This document shows positions 1 to 5,200 of a stretch of 6,131 bases of DNA, piece after piece. The DNA comes from Chloroflexota bacterium (GTDB taxonomy: Bacteria; Chloroflexota; Dormibacteria; Aeolococcales; Aeolococcaceae). The position numbers were made by a program, and so were the translations under genes. Position 1 is the first letter of the stretch. Each line of letters opens with the position of its first letter. The stretch spans positions 1 through 6,131 of the forward strand of contig VBHE01000293.1 of assembly GCA_005889515.1 (NCBI GenBank), read 5' to 3'. The notes under the pieces were generated by a model. The model ran no database searches, was not told where the DNA came from, and was given only the letters and a program-made list of their open reading frames with translations.

Positions 1-43
1 CTGCGCCACGGATGCCGACCGCCGCGGTCGACAGCACCTCCAC
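1..43 (-). CDS. possible N-terminal fragment of a minus-strand gene
   Basis: The minus strand is open in all frames across the first 200 bases. One frame reads VEVLSTAAVGIRGA up to the window edge, with nearly every codon ending in G or C, as in the real genes here. GTG codons at 43, 37 or 55 could start it. I see no clear ribosome binding site and recognise no family. If real, the gene diverges from the aldo/keto reductase. The visible piece is too short to separate from GC-rich chance reading, so treat it as a hint only. Confidence 0.2.
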   Translation of the reverse strand, partial: MEVLSTAAVGIRGA

Positions 44-55
44 CGACGCACGCAC

Positions 56-205
56 GCACCCCCGCCGGCCGGCCGCCGAGGTCCGGATGGCGCTGAGCCG
101 CCCTCTCCGGCACCCACCGGCACACGTCCGTTCGCCCTCCGAGCCGGTGACCGGGGCCCGACGTGCCGCCCAGAGTTGACACACTGTGCGCTCGGACACG
201 ATGCC
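56..205. other. non-coding leader region before the aldo/keto reductase
   Basis: No convincing gene is seen here. Plus-strand frames either stop early or read as proline/arginine-rich low-quality peptide. The region is very GC-rich, with a CCGGCCGGCCG run near 65-75. Just left of it is a short run of about 3.5 ACGC units (46-59). A TTGACA hexamer at 176-181 is the only promoter-like word, and its spacing does not fit the gene downstream. Confidence 0.4.
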
Positions 206-210
206 AGGAG
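206..210 (+). promoter_or_regulatory. ribosome binding site of the aldo/keto reductase
   Basis: AGGAG lies 7 bases before the ATG at 218. It decides the start: the frame is open upstream to a TTG at 176, but that TTG has no such site and would add a 14-residue extension unlike the family. Confidence 0.75.
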
Positions 211-217
211 TGAGCAG

Positions 218-1105
218 ATGACGACGGCCAAGCTGCGAATCGACCCTCCCGGCGGCACGGCGGTGCTGGCCGGGCGCCCGGTGGCCCGCATCGGCTTCGG
301 CGCGATGCAGCTCCCCGGTCCGGGCGTCTGGGGGCCACCACGCGACCGGGAGACGGCGCTCGCCGTCCTGCGCCGGGCCGTCGAGCTGGGCGTCAACCAC
401 ATCGACACCGCCCAGTACTACGGGCCCGACGTCGCGAACGAGCTGATCCACGCCGCGCTGCACCCCTATCCCGAGAACCTCGTCCTCGTGAGCAAGATCG
501 GCGGGGATCGTGACGACCACGGCGAGCTCCGTGCGGGGGTGGAGGCGAACCTGCGGACCCTGTCGGTGGACCGGCTGGACGTGGTCAACCTGCGCCTCCT
601 CGACGCCGCGGAGAGCGGCGCCGCCGGCGCTGAGGCGGTCGACCTCGACAGCCAGCTCGACGAGATGGTCGCGCTACGCGACGAGGGGAAGATCGGCGGC
701 ATCGGCGTGAGCAACGTCACCCTCGACCAGCTCGGCCACGCTCTGCCTGCCGGCATCGTCTGCGTCCAGAACGCCTACAGCCTCCTCGATCGCACGCATG
801 AACCGCTGCTCGACATGTGCCGGGAGCACGACCTCGCCTGGGTGCCGTTCTTTCCCCTCGGCTCGGCCTTTCCCGGCATCGCCAAGGTGACCGAGCATCC
901 CGCGGTGGTCGGCGCCGCCACGGCGGTCGGGGCCACCCCGGCTCAGGTCGGCCTGGCCTGGCTCCTCGCGCACGATCCCCACATCCTGCTGATCCCGGGG
1001 ACGTCCAGCCTCGACCACCTGGCCGAGAACATGGCCACCGGTCAGGTGCGCCTCGACGCCGAGACCTTGTCGCTGCTCGATGGATTGGCCGCTCCACCGA
1101 ACTGA
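218..1105 (+). CDS. aldo/keto reductase, YdbC/PdxI-like
   Basis: This 295-residue protein is a soluble NAD(P)H-dependent oxidoreductase of the aldo/keto reductase TIM-barrel family. It closely resembles E. coli YdbC (PdxI), which reduces pyridoxal to pyridoxine. Shared stretches include IGFGAMQLPGPGV (25-37), ELGVNHIDT (56-64), DVVNLR (121-126), VPFFPLG (209-215) and LLIPGTSS (257-264). Three members of the usual catalytic tetrad are visible: Asp63, Tyr68 and Lys93. The usual histidine is Arg126, in DVVNLR, which as I recall it is also how YdbC reads, so this is a subfamily trait and not a defect. Length is normal. The start at 218 follows the AGGAG site. It stands alone on the plus strand and meets the next gene tail to tail, 39 bases away. 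The family call is firm. Pyridoxal as substrate is inferred from resemblance; another small aldehyde is possible. Confidence 0.93.
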   Translation: MTTAKLRIDPPGGTAVLAGRPVARIGFGAMQLPGPGVWGPPRDRETALAVLRRAVELGVNHIDTAQYYGPDVANELIHAALHPYPENLVLVSKIGGDRDDHGELRAGVEANLRTLSVDRLDVVNLRLLDAAESGAAGAEAVDLDSQLDEMVALRDEGKIGGIGVSNVTLDQLGHALPAGIVCVQNAYSLLDRTHEPLLDMCREHDLAWVPFFPLGSAFPGIAKVTEHPAVVGAATAVGATPAQVGLAWLLAHDPHILLIPGTSSLDHLAENMATGQVRLDAETLSLLDGLAAPPN

Positions 1106-1144
1106 CGCTCGCGCTCCGCGCGCCGGCACGTCCACAGCTCCTCC

Positions 1145-1594
1145 CTAACGATCCTGCGCAGGCGGCCATCCGATCGCCTGGAAGACCGCGACGGGATCCA
1201 GGTAGTCGCGCCAGCGCGTCACCGTGCGGCCCTTGATGGTGATCACGGAGACGAAGTGGTTGTCGTAGGCCCGCCCTGTGCGGACCGCCCGCCCGTGCCC
1301 CGCGTACTCGAGCACGACCACCGACGTCTCGGGATCCCGGTGGACGGCCAGTCCGTCCGCGCTGTCCAGGACCATACCGTTGCCATAGCCGCGATACAGG
1401 TCGGCAACCGCCCGGCGTCCCTCGACCCGTTGCGGATACCCGGGCACGGAGATCACGAACTCGAAGATCACGTCCTCGGCCAGGAGGTCGAAGAAGTGCT
1501 GCCCGTCGACGAGGCCTGCCAGCCCCTCCTCGATGATCCGGAAGAACGGGCCCAGCGCCTCGAAGTCGGCGATGTCGTCCACGGGCGTGGTCAC
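1145..1594 (-). CDS. NTF2/SnoaL-like (ketosteroid isomerase fold) protein
   Basis: This 149-residue protein has the cone-shaped alpha+beta layout of the NTF2/SnoaL superfamily. An N-terminal helical part (8-40) is followed by FDLLAEDVIFEF (35-46), GRRAVADLYRGY (59-70) and a C-terminal sheet with YDNHFVSVITIKG (110-122) and WRDYLDPVAVF (128-138). The Asn-His stretch, the Gly before the last strands and the Tyr-x-Asp-Pro ending are typical. Family members are small isomerases, hydratases, cyclases or ligand-binding partners, so the reaction cannot be named. The GTG start at 1594 overlaps the NmrA-like stop as GTGA and has no strong ribosome binding site, so translation is probably coupled. The frame stays open upstream, but that part is arginine-rich shadow of the neighbour. 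It probably acts in the same pathway as the NmrA-like protein. Confidence 0.85.
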   Translation of the reverse strand: MTTPVDDIADFEALGPFFRIIEEGLAGLVDGQHFFDLLAEDVIFEFVISVPGYPQRVEGRRAVADLYRGYGNGMVLDSADGLAVHRDPETSVVVLEYAGHGRAVRTGRAYDNHFVSVITIKGRTVTRWRDYLDPVAVFQAIGWPPAQDR

Positions 1595-2445
1595 CCGGCC
1601 GCCAGGGAGAGCCAGGCGTCGGCGCTCCGGCGGGCGAAGTCGTGGAAGGTGGTCGGCGGTCGGCCCGTGACCTTCTCGATGTCGTCGTTGGGCCTGGAGC
1701 CGTTGCCGGAGATGATCGCCCCGGTCAGCCAGCGGAGCATCACCGCGTAGTCGGCGGGGACGAAGCCGGCCGCGACCGCGCCGTCGATCCACACGTCGCG
1801 GTCGATGTCGTGGTGCGTGACCGGACGGCCGATCACGCTCGCGATGATGTCGGCGACCTCAGCGAACGTGAGCGCTTCGGGACCGGTCGGCGCGTACCGT
1901 GCACCGGCATGGGCGTCGGGGTCGACCAGTGTCTCGACCGCGACTGCGGCGATGTCAGTGGCATCGACGAACGCTTCGGCGCCGCCGCCGGTCGGCACCG
2001 TGATCACCCAGTCGACGACCGGCAGGTGTGCGTCGCTGAAGTTCTGCATCACCCACGCGGGACGCAGGATGGAGTGCGTGATGGCCCCCCGGCCGGCGAG
2101 GTCGGCCTCGACGGCCCTGATGTCGACCTCCGGTGGCGCCTGGTCGCCGCCGTAGGTGCTGAGGTACGTGACGTGACGCACCCCGGCGGCTTCGGCGAGG
2201 TCAAGGAAGCCGGCCACCTGGCCCGCGTACGTGACCCGCATCACGGGCGTGACGAGATACACGCGATCGACGCCGGCGAGGGCGCCGGGGTGGGTGGTCG
2301 GGGCGTCCCAGTCGAACAGCACGTCGCCGCCGTGGCGCGACGCGGTGCGGGCACCGAGCCCCCGTTCGACGAGCCTCTTGGCCACGAGCGAGCCGGTCCG
2401 CCGGGTGCCGCCAAGGACGAGCGCGGTCTGCCGTGATTTCATCAT
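1591..2445 (-). CDS. NmrA-family NAD(P)-binding protein (atypical SDR)
   Basis: This 284-residue Rossmann-fold protein belongs to the NmrA-like atypical short-chain dehydrogenases. The dinucleotide loop is ALVLGGTRRTG (8-18); its middle position, normally Gly in GxxGxxG, is Arg15. Later landmarks are DRVYLVTPV, RHVTYLSTYG, an Ala-Val-Glu-Ala helix, and ILRPAWVMQNFSD, the family's RPxWxMQNF signature. The C-terminal part (EALTFAEVADIIASVIGRPV) is the substrate-side domain. Relatives are quinone or NAD(P)H-linked reductases, isoflavone-reductase-like enzymes, or redox sensors without catalysis. ATG at 2445 is chosen because it puts the first strand close to the N-terminus. ATG 2442, with GGA six bases upstream, is equally possible, and GTG 2466 would add seven residues. 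It is the first gene of a pair with the NTF2-like gene and is transcribed away from the AraC-type regulator, which probably controls it. Confidence 0.9.
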   Translation of the reverse strand: MMKSRQTALVLGGTRRTGSLVAKRLVERGLGARTASRHGGDVLFDWDAPTTHPGALAGVDRVYLVTPVMRVTYAGQVAGFLDLAEAAGVRHVTYLSTYGGDQAPPEVDIRAVEADLAGRGAITHSILRPAWVMQNFSDAHLPVVDWVITVPTGGGAEAFVDATDIAAVAVETLVDPDAHAGARYAPTGPEALTFAEVADIIASVIGRPVTHHDIDRDVWIDGAVAAGFVPADYAVMLRWLTGAIISGNGSRPNDDIEKVTGRPPTTFHDFARRSADAWLSLAAG

Positions 2446-2503
2446 GGTTCCATGGTGAGAGAGCACCGCGAGTGAATCAATGCGTGTTTCGCTCGTTCCT
2501 TTG

Positions 2504-2509
2504 TGTCAA
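2504..2509 (-). promoter_or_regulatory. possible -35 element for the NmrA/NTF2 pair
   Basis: On the minus strand this is a perfect TTGACA, about 60 bases before the likely start of the NmrA-like gene. No good -10 hexamer follows at 16-18 bases (CACGCA or ACGCAT there), so the promoter is either weak and activator-dependent or not this one. Its position between two CGCTC boxes would suit control by the neighbouring AraC-type regulator. Confidence 0.3.
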
Positions 2510-2521
2510 ACGCTCATTTCG

Positions 2522-2550
2522 TTGAACCAGGTGACCGTCTCGCTCATACT
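2522..2550 (+). promoter_or_regulatory. probable leaderless promoter of the AraC-family gene
   Basis: TTGAAC (2522-2527), a 17-base spacer and CATACT (2545-2550) form a sigma-70-like promoter. Seven bases separate the -10 from the GTG at 2558, so transcription would begin at or within a base or two of the start codon. The lack of a ribosome binding site before that GTG agrees with a leaderless mRNA, which is common in actinobacteria. Confidence 0.5.
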
Positions 2551-2557
2551 GGTCGCG

Positions 2558-3496
2558 GTGGATCTGTTGTTTGATCACCTCGCCAGGGCACGTGCCTCGA
2601 GCGCCGTTTTCGCGCGGACGGTGGCCGAGCCGCCGTGGGGGTTGCGGCTGGCCGGCTCGATCCAGCTGGCCGTGCACGCTGTCGTTCGCGGCAGGGGATG
2701 GTTGTGGCTCGACGAGCCCGGGAGTGCGGTCGAGCTCTCACCGGGGGACGTGACGCTCGTCCGCGGTGGACCCGACCACCACATCGGGCACGAACCGGGC
2801 GCCGACTGCCTCGAACCGGAGGAGTTCCGGGCCCGGCACGCCCAGGACGGGCGTTCCGACGACCCGCGGGCGACGGTGTTCCTCTGCGGCGCCTACCGGT
2901 TCTCGGGTGACATCGGCAGCGGGCTGCTCGAGGCGCTGCCCCAGGTTGTCCCCCTGTCGGCGGCGGTCGGCGATCCGCTGCGGGACGTGGTCGCGCTGCT
3001 CTCGCGTGAGCTGGCCGCTCCCGAGCCGGGCCAGCCCACCGTGCTGGACCGGCTCCTCGACATTCTTCTGGTGCTCGCCATCCGCAGCGGCTTCGGCCGG
3101 AGCGCGACCGCGCCCCGCTGGTACACGGCGTCCGCAGATCCCCGGCTGAACGCCGCGCTGCAGGCCATGCACGAGAACCCCGGCCATCCGTGGTCGGTCC
3201 CCGAGCTCGCCGCGATCAGCTGCCTGTCGCGGGCTGCCTTCGCCCGGACCTTCCGCGAAGCGCTCGGCCAGACTCCCATGCAGTACCTGACCGACTGGCG
3301 GATGACCCTCGCCCGGGACCACCTGCGCGACGGTGAGCTCGGCCTGGCGAACATCGCCGGCATCGTCGGCTATGGCTCGCCCTACGCGTTCGCGACGGCC
3401 TTCCGGCGCCACCACGGGGAACCGCCCGGCGCATGGCGGCAGCGGGAGTCGGCCCGCGCGGGCGCGGACCCGGGGATCGGTCCCCCGGGCCCCTGA
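2558..3496 (+). CDS. AraC-family transcriptional regulator with N-terminal cupin domain
   Basis: This 312-residue DNA-binding regulator has two parts. Residues 1 to about 175 form an AraC-type cupin sensor (MDLLFDHLARARA at the start, PPWGLRL at 25-31, LSPGDVTLVRGGPDHHI at 60-76, then VFLCGAYRF). Residues 195-296 form the double helix-turn-helix, with PWSVPELAAISCLSRAAFARTF, the linker LGQTPMQYLTDWRMTLARDHL, and the second helix pair ending in YGSPYAFATAFRRHHGEPPGAWR. The frame is open back to 2480, but relatives begin at the MDLL motif, so GTG 2558 is chosen; it also fits the leaderless promoter. The Gly/Pro-rich tail after residue 297 is not part of the family. It diverges from the NmrA/NTF2 pair, an arrangement that usually means the regulator controls those genes. 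The ligand is unknown. Confidence 0.92.
   Translation: MDLLFDHLARARASSAVFARTVAEPPWGLRLAGSIQLAVHAVVRGRGWLWLDEPGSAVELSPGDVTLVRGGPDHHIGHEPGADCLEPEEFRARHAQDGRSDDPRATVFLCGAYRFSGDIGSGLLEALPQVVPLSAAVGDPLRDVVALLSRELAAPEPGQPTVLDRLLDILLVLAIRSGFGRSATAPRWYTASADPRLNAALQAMHENPGHPWSVPELAAISCLSRAAFARTFREALGQTPMQYLTDWRMTLARDHLRDGELGLANIAGIVGYGSPYAFATAFRRHHGEPPGAWRQRESARAGADPGIGPPGP
3452..3489. terminator. tandem GC-rich inverted repeats at the convergent gene ends
   Basis: GCCCGCGCGGGC (3452-3463) is a perfect 12-base palindrome. Right after it, CCCGGGGA (3469-3476) can pair with TCCCC(C)GGG (3481-3489) around a TCGG loop, with one bulged C. Both sit in the last codons of the AraC-family gene, just before two genes meet tail to tail with only 16 bases between stops. 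There is no T-run on either side, so a bidirectional terminator is possible but unproven; in 70% GC coding DNA such repeats also occur by chance. Confidence 0.3.
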
Positions 3497-3512
3497 CGCC
3501 CGATGGGTTCGA

Positions 3513-4307
3513 CTACGGAATGGGGCCCGCGTGGATGATCGTCCCCACGTGCTCGCCGCGGAGAGCCCTGGTGATGTTGCCCGGTACGAGCCCGTTGACG
3601 ATCTGGATCTCCCGGACGTTCTTCGCCCGGCCCATCAGCTCGAGGACCATCGCGTCCACGGGGAGGGTGCCGCCCTCGACCGCCGGGTCGGTGGTGAACA
3701 CGCCGTCGACGTCCTTGGCGTAGACGGTTCGGGCCGCACCGTAGGCGTCCGCCAGCAGGAATGCGCCGGAGTCGGTCCGGTGCGGGGGGATCCTGCCGAC
3801 CTCGGGCGGGAACTCGTAGAGCCCGTATGGCGGGTACCCGTTGGAGACCACGGCGCGGCTGGCGCTCAGGTGCACGGCGAGCTGGTGGGCGACCGTCGTG
3901 TGCGGCAGGTACGAGACGCCTTCCGCGGCCAGCAGTGCGGCGACCAGGTGCCCGTTCTGCTCGGCCTCGGTGGAGGCCAGGCCTGCGAGGACACCGGTGG
4001 GCAGGCCCAGGTCGAGGCCCACGCTGAGGACGTGGCGGGCCCGGATCCCGGGGCCGGTGAGGATGAGCAGCCGGTGCTCGGGCATCAGGGCGCGCAGCTC
4101 GTCGACGACCGGTCCGACGGCGTCGCGGCCCCGGTCGATGATCGAGCGACCACCGAGGACGACCACGTTGAGCCACGGCATCAGCCGGACCACCGGGCGG
4201 TCGATGGGGCGGACGAGCTCGCGGTCGAGCAGCGTCTGGCGCATCAACGCGGACGGCACATCCTTGGCCGCGAAGGACGGGCCGGGCTGCGACGGGGGGG
4301 TCGTCAC
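3513..4307 (-). CDS. mosA: molybdenum storage protein subunit alpha (MosA-like), divergent
   Basis: This 264-residue protein has the amino-acid-kinase (UMP-kinase-like) fold and matches the alpha subunit of MoSto, an alpha3-beta3 cage that packs molybdate into clusters at the cost of ATP in the cytoplasm. Alpha-type landmarks are RQTLLDRELVRP (23-34), RLMPWLNVV (41-49), MPEHRLLILTGPGIRARHV (75-93), SVGLDLGLPTG (95-105), VDGVFTTDP (200-208), VNGLVPG (237-243) and RGEHVGTII (250-258). Three things are odd. The KxGG lysine is Val50 (VVVLGG). From DG to VNGL it is 18 residues shorter than the MosB-like neighbour. Positions matching the alpha ligands Glu129 and His156 of Azotobacter, as I recall them, are Pro135 and Gly162, while His136 and His146 remain. 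The GTG start is set by AGGAG six bases upstream. It follows mosB by 34 bases. Some other oxyanion or a structural role is possible. Confidence 0.87.
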   Translation of the reverse strand: MTTPPSQPGPSFAAKDVPSALMRQTLLDRELVRPIDRPVVRLMPWLNVVVLGGRSIIDRGRDAVGPVVDELRALMPEHRLLILTGPGIRARHVLSVGLDLGLPTGVLAGLASTEAEQNGHLVAALLAAEGVSYLPHTTVAHQLAVHLSASRAVVSNGYPPYGLYEFPPEVGRIPPHRTDSGAFLLADAYGAARTVYAKDVDGVFTTDPAVEGGTLPVDAMVLELMGRAKNVREIQIVNGLVPGNITRALRGEHVGTIIHAGPIP

Positions 4308-4313
4308 GATGCT

Positions 4314-4318
4314 CTCCT
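4314..4318 (-). promoter_or_regulatory. ribosome binding site of mosA
   Basis: Read on the minus strand, AGGAG stands six bases before the GTG at 4307. It fixes the start of the MosA-like subunit and lies in the 34-base gap after the mosB stop. Confidence 0.75.
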
Positions 4319-4341
4319 GGGCATGGCGTCGCGAGCGGCGC

Positions 4342-5160
4342 TCACGCGGCCGTGATGATCGTGCCGACGTGCTCGCCGGCCAGAGCGCGGGTGATGAGCC
4401 CGGGCTTGAGCCCGTTGACGACCTGCACCGACCTGACGTGCCGAGCGCGGCGCATGAGCTCCAGGAGGGGACGCTCGACGATGACGTCCGGCAGGTCGAG
4501 CGCGATGAGCTCGTCCACCGTGGTCCGCGGGATGAACGTGGCGCTCGGATCGGTCTTCGGGTTGGCGGTGTAGAGCCCGTCCTCGTCCTTGACGAAGATC
4601 ATGCTGCGGCACCCATAGACCTCCGCGACCAGGTAGCACCCGGCGTCGGTGCGATACGGCGGGAGGACGCCCTCGGCGGGCACGTGCTGCCACATGTCGT
4701 ACGGGGGCATCCCGGGGAAGATCGCCGCGCGGCACTCGGCCAGGTAGAGGGGGAGCGCGCCGAATGCTCCGTGACCCACGACCGGCACCCCGTAGCGGGC
4801 CATCAGGTATCCCAGCATCCGCGCGTTCTGCCCGGCGACCGCCGCGCCGACCTCGGTCAGCACACCGGTCGGCAGGCCGAGCTCGGCCGCCACCGAGTAC
4901 ACATGTCGCGCACGGGTGCCGCCACCGGTCCCGATGAGGATCTGATGGGTCCGCTTGACCTCCACCAGTTCCTCGACGACCGGGTAGACCGCGGCGCGCC
5001 CGCGGTCGATCAGGCTCTGCCCGCCGATCTTGAGCACGCTGGCGTCGGGCAGGATCGCGTAGTCCGGGGCCGCGTCGCTGGCCGCCATGAGCTCGCGGTC
5101 GCTCAGCGACCGCTCCATCAACAGCGACTCCAGCGAAGCCGCACTCCCCGGACCTGCCAT
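4342..5160 (-). CDS. mosB: molybdenum storage protein subunit beta (MosB-like)
   Basis: This 272-residue amino-acid-kinase-fold protein closely follows Azotobacter MosB over its whole length. Examples are LLMERSLSDREL (13-24), ILPDASVLKIGGQSLIDRGR (36-55), LIGTGGGTRARHVYS (75-89), GMPPYDMW (150-157), GVLPPYRTDAGCYL (164-177), FVKDEDGLYTANPKT (189-203), VVNGLKPG (247-254) and AGEHVGTIIT (261-270). Lys44 of KIGG, the glycine-rich GTGGGTR loop and the DGLYTANP nucleotide-binding part are all present, so this subunit should bind ATP. Family knowledge: it forms the MoSto hexamer with MosA and stores Mo for molybdoenzymes or nitrogenase. His130 occurs where Azotobacter MosB, as I recall it, has Gly; the matching alpha position is a His. 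ATG 5160 is chosen because an AGGAG precedes it and the N-terminus then matches MosB; the frame is open further upstream to 5235. No nitrogenase or molybdate transport gene is visible. Confidence 0.93.
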   Translation of the reverse strand: MAGPGSAASLESLLMERSLSDRELMAASDAAPDYAILPDASVLKIGGQSLIDRGRAAVYPVVEELVEVKRTHQILIGTGGGTRARHVYSVAAELGLPTGVLTEVGAAVAGQNARMLGYLMARYGVPVVGHGAFGALPLYLAECRAAIFPGMPPYDMWQHVPAEGVLPPYRTDAGCYLVAEVYGCRSMIFVKDEDGLYTANPKTDPSATFIPRTTVDELIALDLPDVIVERPLLELMRRARHVRSVQVVNGLKPGLITRALAGEHVGTIITAA

Positions 5161-5166
5161 CTCCCA

Positions 5167-5172
5167 CTCCTC
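5167..5172 (-). promoter_or_regulatory. ribosome binding site of mosB
   Basis: On the minus strand GAGGAG precedes the ATG at 5160, with six bases between. It argues against the upstream in-frame start at 5235 and lies within the 40-base gap after the methyltransferase stop, so the two genes can share one mRNA. Confidence 0.75.
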
Positions 5173-5200
5173 GCCGCGGCTGCCGGACCTGGGCGCGATC

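Larger units (their letters stand above)
2490..2550 (+). repeat. three CGCTC-type boxes, possible AraC-family operator
   Basis: Three similar 10-base words stand in the same direction: CGCTCGTTCC at 2490, CGCTCATTTC at 2511 and CGCTCATACT at 2541. The first two start exactly 21 bp apart, two helical turns, which is the half-site spacing used by AraC-type proteins on direct repeats. Both are preceded by GTGT. They flank the TTGACA of the minus strand, and the third covers the -10 of the regulator gene. This placement suits autoregulation plus control of the NmrA-like pair. CGCTC is a common word in GC-rich DNA, so this is a proposal. Confidence 0.4.

Noticed and set aside
46..59. ACGC tetranucleotide run as a phase-variation tract
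   Set aside because: Only about 3.5 units, too few to expect slippage, and no certain gene is attached.
176..204. TTGACA at 176-181 as the -35 of the aldo/keto reductase promoter
   Set aside because: No -10 follows at 16-18 bases (CGATGC there), and a start from it, near 211, would leave out the good AGGAG at 206-210.
1106..1144. Terminator between the convergent aldo/keto reductase and NTF2-like genes
   Set aside because: Only very short GCGC-type arms are present, with no stable hairpin or T-run.
1256..2436. Long plus-strand reading frames opposite the NTF2-like and NmrA-like genes
   Set aside because: They mirror the minus-strand genes, show no family motifs, and have composition typical of antisense reading in GC-rich DNA.
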